64,000 nt of DNA from Eupeodes corollae (lineage: Eukaryota; Arthropoda; Insecta; Diptera; Syrphidae), in NCBI RefSeq assembly GCF_945859685.1, contig NC_079149.1, positions 61,522,991 through 61,586,990 on the forward strand. Direction: 5' to 3'. The notes beneath the pieces are model-generated. The model was not told the DNA's origin, ran no database searches, and was given only the letters and a program-made list of their open reading frames with translations. This document shows, piece after piece, positions 63,543 through 64,000 of the stretch (position 1 is its first letter; each line of letters starts with the position of its first letter). Made by a program: the position numbers and the translations under genes.

Positions 63543-63930
63543 TCCAAAAATTGTTTGAACATCAATAATTCTTGGTCCTGCAGTTGGTATTTTAACACTT
63601 TGCTGCTGCTGTTGCTGCTGTTGTTGGTTTTGCTGTTGCTGATGTTGTTCGTCTGCGAAAAAAAGGAAACCAACATTCATTTTTGCGGTTTGAAAAAAGA
63701 GACGAGGTAGGATGGAATTGAAATCAATAAAACAATTTTACGAAATTTATTAATAATTTTGTATAGTAAATCTTACCTGTCCACGATTCTTCTGAATTTG
63801 GTGGGGAATCAACAAAATTTATCACCTGGTCATAATCATTATTGAATGCATTTTGTGTTTGATTTGATGCAAAGTTGTTGTAGTTGCGATTGTTGTTGCT
63901 ATTGTTGTTATTGTTGCTATGTGTTAAATG
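25000..63930 (-). CDS. gem: gemini (CP2/LSF transcription factor), 13 exons, 5' end outside the window
   Basis: A sequence-specific nuclear transcription factor of the CP2/TFCP2 branch of the Grainyhead/CP2 family. Thirteen exons joined by hand total 2607 nt in one frame to the TAA at 25000-25002 (868 residues seen). Residues 1-180 are low complexity, with Asn-, Gln- and Ala-rich tracts. Residues 190-340 are Ser/Asn-rich and include FSPALTVLKQE. About 340-605 is the CP2 DNA-binding domain: FQYILAAATS, YLNQGQSYEIKLK, HERRLQYMEREQ, FWDPLKEVGVYIKVNCISTE and KHGGEKGVPFRIQIE, with a Gly/Ala-rich insert before AIHAAACQIK. About 672-735 is the SAM-like oligomerisation domain (QWLTYHRL, FAHFSGSDVLRMSKEDL, GLADGIRMFNILHAK). 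The rest is the conserved ubiquitin-like tail, ending in LEVQNGKVLMKAVNK. The residues RPGERIIEVDVPLSYGL match TFCP2 type, not Grainyhead proper. The introns hold many transposons. Confidence 0.93.
25269..25474 (-). CDS. gem: gem exon 12
   Basis: 206 nt. It encodes APRLTIYISLDGSSYNAIYL and KIFKLPGFYEL, the conserved segment after the SAM-like domain. Donor GTATGA. Confidence 0.92.
25524..25598 (-). CDS. gem: gem exon 11 (SAM-like domain, second half)
   Basis: 75 nt encoding MSKEDLIQICGLADGIRMFN and ILHAK. It enters and leaves in phase 2. Confidence 0.92.
25736..25859 (-). CDS. Possible alternative terminal exon of gem
   Basis: After the acceptor CCTTTAAAG an open stretch of 124 nt is in frame with gem exon 10 and ends at TAA. 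It encodes KSIKHDGKFDIFNYINYDN and further to CVDKLFNLLVA. If used in place of exon 11 it would end the protein inside the SAM-like domain. It could equally be a relic of a mobile element; no homologue is recognised. Confidence 0.28.
25880..26330. other. gem intron, no gene seen
   Basis: AT-rich. A CCAATTTGTTAAA unit is repeated two to three times in tandem at about 26.23-26.27 kb. Confidence 0.4.
26335..26840 (+). pseudogene. Mariner-type transposase remnant
   Basis: Plus-strand relic with the N-terminal helix-turn-helix (ALREDYGLHNRPTIQAIGKI, then VKKFEETG), a broken middle, and CDLRGLDFFGATRK / FFWGYAKDRVYA near the third catalytic Asp. It has many stops and belongs to the same broad group as the relics at 42.6 and 44.1 kb. 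Confidence 0.65.
26868..27705 (+). mobile_element. Tandem-repeat element, copy 3 (internal fragment)
   Basis: Begins inside the second conserved block (GAGACTTGAATTAAATTTTAT) and continues through about four or five 174-bp units (AAAAATCGAATTGACAG anchors at about 27.09, 27.25, 27.40 and 27.56 kb). Both termini and the TACG block are missing. It stops where the Harbinger relic begins. Confidence 0.8.
27706..28300 (+). pseudogene. PIF/Harbinger transposase remnant (HARBI1-like)
   Basis: Plus-strand relic of a DDE transposase of the Harbinger superfamily: EEKMRMFLRYVGDPGFQAGV near the start, then CIGALDCTHVEIKKP (first catalytic Asp), NRKGYPFINIQVICN, the GSIHDSRVFKNN motif, LLDDGY (where functional proteins read GDSGY) and WLMTPFKNP. 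Several stop codons and a missing C-terminus make it dead. No terminal repeats or partner Myb-like gene were found. Confidence 0.8.
28301..28490. other. gem intron, no feature seen
   Basis: Short unassigned stretch between the Harbinger relic and the LINE fragment. Confidence 0.3.
28490..29700 (-). mobile_element. LINE-C-related fragment, strongly decayed, interrupted by a SINE
   Basis: The minus strand matches the 3' half of LINE-C in order: the post-RT segment around 28.7 kb (the stretch reading GAAGCATATTCAAGATGAGG on the plus strand occurs in similar form at 9.46 kb), the RT loop region at about 29.25-29.40 kb, and the 'SKAFDKISH' region near 29.45 kb. A SINE occupies 28793-29013. Too many indels for an open frame. 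Confidence 0.7.
28793..29013 (-). mobile_element. tRNA-derived SINE, copy 1
   Basis: Minus strand, about 220 bp. The tRNA-like head lies at the high end (GTGGCGTGATAGTTGGTGCG, then a degenerate B box GGTTGAATCCC). The body matches the copies at 34.1 and 50.1 kb, including ATTCTCAAACAGAGATGG-type and GTAAGTCACTAG segments. Confidence 0.8.
29790..31021 (-). mobile_element. Tandem-repeat element, copy 4 (reverse, both ends present)
   Basis: Minus-strand copy. The 5' palindrome is at 31004-31021, the TACG block at about 30.85-30.91 kb, and four diverged 174-bp units follow at about 30.05-30.60 kb. The 3' end with the hairpin (GGGATGGGAAGTTATCAGTG) is at about 29.80-29.82 kb. A stretch near 29.84-30.02 kb does not match the other copies. 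Confidence 0.8.
31022..31448. other. gem intron, no feature seen
   Basis: AT-rich intronic DNA between the tandem-repeat element and exon 10. Confidence 0.35.
31449..31567 (-). CDS. gem: gem exon 10 (SAM-like domain, first half)
   Basis: 119 nt encoding STPAQVTQWLTYHRLTTYVS and TFAHFSGSDVLR. Acceptor TTAAAG, donor GTAAGT; leaves in phase 2. Confidence 0.92.
31642..31831 (-). CDS. gem: gem exon 9
   Basis: 190 nt encoding YMKLWPNSPVHIPKYDG and a Ser/Thr/Asn-rich linker. The donor is the weak GTATAG. Ends in phase 0. Confidence 0.9.
31832..33425. other. gem intron, no feature seen
   Basis: AT-rich DNA with no recognisable transposon or open frame. Confidence 0.35.
33430..35070 (-). mobile_element. 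LINE-A copy 2, decayed, interrupted by a SINE
   Basis: Minus-strand relative of the LINE at 0.56-2.6 kb. RT pieces: MDPKFLRLLLSYIPNYITYI, EWKAKFFPIPKKQ, FRPIAILSFLSKVFEK, ELPQESILGAIIFSLYINEL and LYADDVQLLI (active site). Post-RT piece: LLLAKALLLPIVLYGCDIFF. The SINE at 34126-34390 splits it between the active-site block and the post-RT piece. Confidence 0.85.
34126..34390 (+). mobile_element. tRNA-derived SINE, copy 2
   Basis: Plus strand, about 265 bp. The head at 34133-34200 is tRNA-like: a GTGGCAT / GTGCCAC acceptor-stem pair, an A-box-like TGGTTAGTGCG and a perfect B box GGTTCGATCCC, with no intact cloverleaf required. A body follows, and the 3' end reads ...GGACTGTTG before an AATTTATTATTTTT tail. 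It is inserted in LINE-A copy 2. Confidence 0.85.
35475..38090 (-). mobile_element. LINE-B copy, longest (endonuclease to 3' end)
   Basis: Minus-strand LINE. From high to low coordinate: an endonuclease remnant (IFVTCDFNVHNSSWIQHSGQ near 37.78-37.84 kb), then the longest intact RT frame of the family at 36478-37119 with TGPDGIPTIVLKKC, NYRPIALTPLLLKVMETLI, RQYGFR and DILKALDKVWH. In the next frame are DVPQGSLLSPRLFLIFINDL and CFADYTTLSF, where the catalytic YADD/FADD has become FADY. Then come ITNHLLWNDHI and YIRPKLEYNSHIW. The 3' end near 35480 reads AAGGTTAGTATATCCCTTTG on the sense strand, shared with the 44.6-kb copy. The changed active site and frameshifts make it dead. Confidence 0.85.
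38418..38880 (+). mobile_element. Mariner-type element, large internal deletion
   Basis: Plus strand. The left end is GAGGGTGATTTTTTAG, and a right end resembling AAAAAATCAACCTTTA lies near 38.87 kb. Only the C-terminal transposase sense remains (RNVTVNGNGYREMISNFF, then ATRSTARATMNLLRSEFGEH-like and FLWGYVKTRAYTD), in broken frames. Confidence 0.78.
38881..39582. other. gem intron, no feature seen
   Basis: AT-rich intronic DNA upstream of exon 8's donor (minus strand). Confidence 0.35.
39583..39752 (-). CDS. gem: gem exon 8
   Basis: 170 nt encoding VFKLKGADRKHKQDREKI, then KFQPSYECTIMND and GCYSPEY. This is the C-terminal part of the CP2 DNA-binding domain. Donor GTAAGT, leaves in phase 2. 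Confidence 0.93.
39824..40300 (-). CDS. gem: gem exon 7 (core CP2 DNA-binding domain)
   Basis: 477 nt, phase 0 at both ends. It encodes SVIKICFHERRLQYMEREQ, RPGERIIEVDVPLSYGL, WDPLKEVGVYIKVNCIST and KHGGEKGVPFRIQIETYIE. A Gly/Ala/Val-rich insert of about 40 residues follows, then AIHAAACQIK. Confidence 0.95.
40301..41520. other. gem intron, no feature seen
   Basis: AT-rich. An open frame of 79 codons at 40814-41053 (plus strand) has no recognisable domain. Confidence 0.35.
41530..42560 (+). mobile_element. LINE-B fragment, plus strand
   Basis: Plus-strand relic with DFMGRIFFRTCIVARVLKEL, LVKPLRKLFHLFYSTGLF and then NCLRFLRKCKKLFTASYLAI plus KLEYNSHIWAGDPTSYLSLL. The RT active-site region is mostly deleted or scrambled. 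Confidence 0.8.
42590..42770 (+). pseudogene. Mariner-type transposase fragment (N-terminal helix-turn-helix)
   Basis: A short stretch encoding sense similar to LCHNLPNT, then QAIDKIVKKFEETGR, matching the N-terminus of the relic at 26.3 kb. Confidence 0.5.
42771..43067. other. gem intron, no feature seen
   Basis: Unassigned intronic DNA next to exon 6. Confidence 0.3.
43068..43212 (-). CDS. gem: gem exon 6 (start of the CP2 domain)
   Basis: 145 nt encoding FQYILAAATSIATKNNEETL, TYLNQGQSYEIKLKKIGDL and SFYRDKILK. Ends in phase 0 at GTAAGT. Confidence 0.94.
43274..43352 (-). CDS. gem: gem exon 5
   Basis: 79 nt encoding ARKSPIQPVADSSKTD and NNLPLADDYK. Acceptor ATTTAAATAG, donor GTAAGT. Confidence 0.9.
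43405..43733 (-). CDS. gem: gem exon 4 (Ser/Asn-rich)
   Basis: 329 nt beginning EPFLSFSPALTVLKQE, which resembles the N-terminal activation segment of TFCP2 proteins, then a Ser/Asn/Gln-rich stretch ending SLSLIN. Acceptor TTGTTCCAG, donor GTGAGT. Confidence 0.9.
43800..43872 (-). CDS. gem: gem exon 3
   Basis: 73 nt encoding RGSWADDIDFDLNADFNSTG and YLNK, an acidic motif. Acceptor TTCTTCTAG, donor GTATGC. It connects exon 2 in phase 1 and exon 4 in phase 2. Confidence 0.88.
44050..44610 (+). pseudogene. Mariner-type transposase remnant
   Basis: Plus-strand relic: LTQELKPI-like sense is faint, but KAKNFTFLRFILHKNTSR, a GDEAHFHL-like stretch over the first catalytic Asp (frame broken) and SILKRVTVWISGVTLL are readable. 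No ends found. Confidence 0.5.
44625..46390 (-). mobile_element. LINE-B copy, minus strand, decayed
   Basis: Shares its 3' end with the 35.5-kb copy (AAGGTAGTATATCCCCTTGA on the sense strand) and runs through the post-RT and RT regions (PLAKPLRTLFLSVQLL, QDRVSDSMGLIFF) to an endonuclease-proximal piece (ISINTILNGFNIRVRQQ) near 46.25 kb. Many deletions and no long frame. Confidence 0.8.
46391..47990. other. gem intron 2, no feature seen
   Basis: AT-rich DNA without recognised repeats or domains on either strand. Confidence 0.35.
47996..49830 (+). mobile_element. Tandem-repeat element, copy 5
   Basis: The 5' end is altered (ACTTCCCATACTAAGTTTTT in place of the palindrome). A partial duplication of the first conserved block follows, then the TACG/TTCG block (about 48.20-48.26 kb), and about five 174-bp units with anchors near 48.67, 48.84, 49.02, 49.19 and 49.36 kb. 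The 3' end stops within GGATGGGAAGTTATC, before the terminal GTCGCATCCC arm. Confidence 0.82.
49831..50104. other. gem intron 2, no feature seen
   Basis: Unassigned AT-rich stretch. Confidence 0.3.
50105..50387 (-). mobile_element. tRNA-derived SINE, copy 3 (most complete)
   Basis: Minus strand, about 283 bp. The tRNA-like head is at the high end (B box GGTTCGATCCC). The body contains ATTAGCCGTTCGGATTCTGC and GTAAGTCACTAGGCCCTAG. The 3' end is GGACTGTTGCGCCAACC followed by an AATTTATTTATTT tail. This copy defines the full 3' end of the family. Confidence 0.85.
50390..51520. other. gem intron 2, no gene seen; contains a hairpin
   Basis: No coding signal. A strong hairpin lies at 51212-51243 with 11-bp arms (CGGGTTTTCGG / CCGAAAACCCG), flanked by direct copies of TTTGGTGTGAA; see findings. 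Confidence 0.4.
51523..52454 (+). mobile_element. Mariner-type element with both ends, internally deleted
   Basis: Plus strand. Inverted ends TAAAGGGTGATTTTTT (51523) and AAAAAATCACCGTTTA (to 52454). The transposase starts MNRLTNEQRLQIIEFYYQNQ (51638), with the helix-turn-helix intact through TKFRTQFTLLDIKP. A deletion then removes the centre, including the first catalytic Asp, and shifts frame. The second frame (51864-52328) has the second and third catalytic regions, WFQQDGATCHTARDS and SCDLTPLDYFLWGYV. It is about 0.93 kb, compared with roughly 1.3 kb expected for a complete element. It may still be a substrate for a functional relative. Confidence 0.88.
52455..55077. other. gem intron 2, no recognised feature
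   Basis: AT-rich. The only frame above 120 codons is at 54215-54613 (minus), 132 codons, Asn/Ser/Lys-rich, with no recognised domain; it may be a LINE tail or chance. Confidence 0.35.
55078..55941 (+). mobile_element. Mariner-type element with both ends, internally deleted and decayed
   Basis: Plus strand. Ends TAAAGGGTGATTTTTT and AAATTACCCTTTA. A start-like MNRLTN is followed by a stop, then RLQIIEFYYQNACSVKKVHS. After a deletion of the centre come LEELPMHPERVRAWCGLW, GGIIGPYFFEDDANRNVTVS, and finally ALEDNIEAFIREIPAEMLER and QNWTKRMDHLRSSRGQ. A sister subfamily to the 51.5-kb copy. Confidence 0.85.
55942..56270. other. gem intron 2, unassigned
   Basis: Contains a stretch (about 56.02-56.24 kb) whose plus-strand translation has readable sense (FGNKGYQNRIGG), but no family was recognised. 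(AAGT)n repeat at about 56.25-56.27 kb. Confidence 0.3.
56275..57260 (+). mobile_element. LINE-B fragment, plus strand
   Basis: Plus-strand relic: STGLFPSRWKMEFVQSVP-like start, ESKIIALDISKAFN, a broken RT core, then LDMCIRKYLLWSDHIFDIA and SPSNLATIYKFFIRPKLGYS. Several frameshifts. Confidence 0.8.
57261..59270. other. gem intron 2, no recognised feature
   Basis: AT-rich intronic DNA. A (TATG)n run lies at about 58.67-58.69 kb. A frame of 106 codons at 57646-57966 (minus) has no recognised domain. Confidence 0.35.
59275..60240 (+). pseudogene. Mariner-type transposase relic, distinct subfamily
   Basis: Plus-strand relic in several frames: LGTAQSTLKRLVGKFETTGS (helix-turn-helix), NIAAIRRS-like, FNKQNCRL, HPQKVTYWCGFWAVGVIGPY with FFEN, VNSERYITVITNFFWPKL, a GFLQDGG...RRHTAKA stretch (second catalytic Asp retained) and NWSPRS. 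The third catalytic region reads FDPVRFF, so it is altered. It differs from the MNRLTNEQ group above. Confidence 0.75.
60258..60395 (+). mobile_element. Tandem-repeat element, copy 6, 5' end (split by a LINE)
   Basis: Palindrome AACTTCCCATAGGAAGTT at 60258-60275, then the first conserved block and the start of the TACG block, breaking off at about 60395 where a minus-strand LINE begins. The matching 3' end lies at 62275-62367. Confidence 0.8.
60396..61990 (-). mobile_element. LINE-D, decayed non-LTR retrotransposon
   Basis: Minus-strand relic. From high to low: a DGIPIEFYKNSTPEFLERVL block (about 61.33-61.39 kb), DFKASFDNINRRSLLYK, TGVPQGCILSPLMFALFIND and VLLYADDLVVFSDNQ (RT active site, 60.7 kb), then the thumb and post-RT region down to about 60.4 kb. 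It belongs to a lineage different from LINE-A, -B and -C; the clade is unresolved. Confidence 0.8.
62275..62367 (+). mobile_element. Tandem-repeat element, copy 6, 3' end
   Basis: GGGATGAGAAGTTATCAGTG, then GTCGCATCCCAGCCTC and a T-run, matching the 3' end at 15.97-16.02 kb. It pairs with the 5' end at 60258 and shows that LINE-D is nested inside this copy. Confidence 0.8.
62543..62743 (-). other. Orphan open frame, unrecognised
   Basis: A minus-strand frame ending in TAA with protein-like composition, including ALSQDLYDCIELSC and GCDYAFACDWKGF; it has four Cys in 25 residues. An in-frame TGA lies just upstream, so it is either a terminal exon or a relic. No family recognised; it lies in gem intron 2, same strand. 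Confidence 0.3.
62744..63268. other. gem intron 2, no feature seen
   Basis: AT-rich DNA flanking exon 2. Confidence 0.3.
63269..63652 (-). CDS. gem: gem exon 2 (Gln/Ala-rich)
   Basis: 384 nt, phase 1 at both ends. It has two polyglutamine tracts (63601-63648 and 63500-63541, mostly CAG/CAA), a polyalanine run and KRRMDWNPLEI. An Asn/Ser/Thr-rich stretch and a Lys-rich end (NKEKEKKKVSNG) follow. Confidence 0.9.
63777..63930 (-). CDS. gem: gem exon 1 in this window (Asn-rich)
   Basis: 154 nt after a TTTTCAG acceptor. It encodes HLTHS followed by Asn-rich sequence and INFVDSPPNSEESW, ending at GTAAGA. It is internal to the gene; the start codon lies beyond the right edge. Confidence 0.82.
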
Positions 63931-64000
63931 CTGAAAATTAAGCAACAAGAAAAAGAATTTTTTAAATACACAATAAATAAATTTAATATAAATAAACTGA

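Noticed and set aside
63423..63710. Plus-strand Leu-rich ORF
   Set aside because: It is the antisense shadow of the CAG/CAA tracts in gem exon 2.
25000..63930. Gene assigned to grainyhead (grh)
   Set aside because: The domain reads RLQYMEREQ...RPGERIIEVDVPLSYGL and ends with a SAM-like plus C-terminal region, which is the TFCP2/gemini type. Grainyhead proper has a different core and no SAM domain.

Overview
This window is AT-rich eukaryotic DNA, almost certainly from a dipteran insect. It has GT-AG introns, an insect-type odorant receptor gene, a ZAD (zinc finger-associated domain) gene of the kind expanded in insects, and the CP2-family transcription factor gemini with fly-like polyglutamine tracts. 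No bacterial, phage or organellar genes and no rRNA or CRISPR arrays were seen. The species cannot be named from sequence alone.

Host genes, all on the minus strand. (1) About 4.66-5.74 kb: the 5' part of a ZAD/C2H2 zinc-finger gene, four exons, 3' end not found. (2) About 18.33-19.72 kb: an apparently intact odorant receptor, four coding exons. (3) 25.0-63.93 kb: gemini (gem). Thirteen exons were modelled by hand with consistent phases (2607 nt to the stop); its 5' end lies beyond the right edge. The gem introns are long and packed with transposons.

Mobile DNA fills most of the rest. At 8.5-17 kb an old RTE LINE is split by two insertions: a nearly full-length CR1/Jockey-superfamily LINE (8.82-14.16 kb) and an element with about 174-bp internal tandem repeats (14.25-16.02 kb). 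That tandem-repeat family has at least six copies here (14.2, 22.9, 26.9, 29.8, 48.0 and 60.3 kb). Its architecture (terminal palindrome, TACG-type microsatellite block, central tandem array, 3' hairpin, insertion in T-runs) resembles non-autonomous Helitron/helentron (DINE-1-like) elements. Other elements are two LINE-A copies, five LINE-B fragments, a further LINE at 60.4-62.0 kb, a tRNA-derived SINE (three copies), several mariner-type elements that are internally deleted or decayed, a PIF/Harbinger transposase relic, and two apparent MITEs.

Functionally the host genes are unrelated: two nuclear DNA-binding proteins and one antennal membrane receptor. The most interesting material is the tandem-repeat element family and the readable insertion history around 8.5-17 kb. 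I did not find a convincing new multi-gene system. All family calls come from motifs read by eye; no database search was run.
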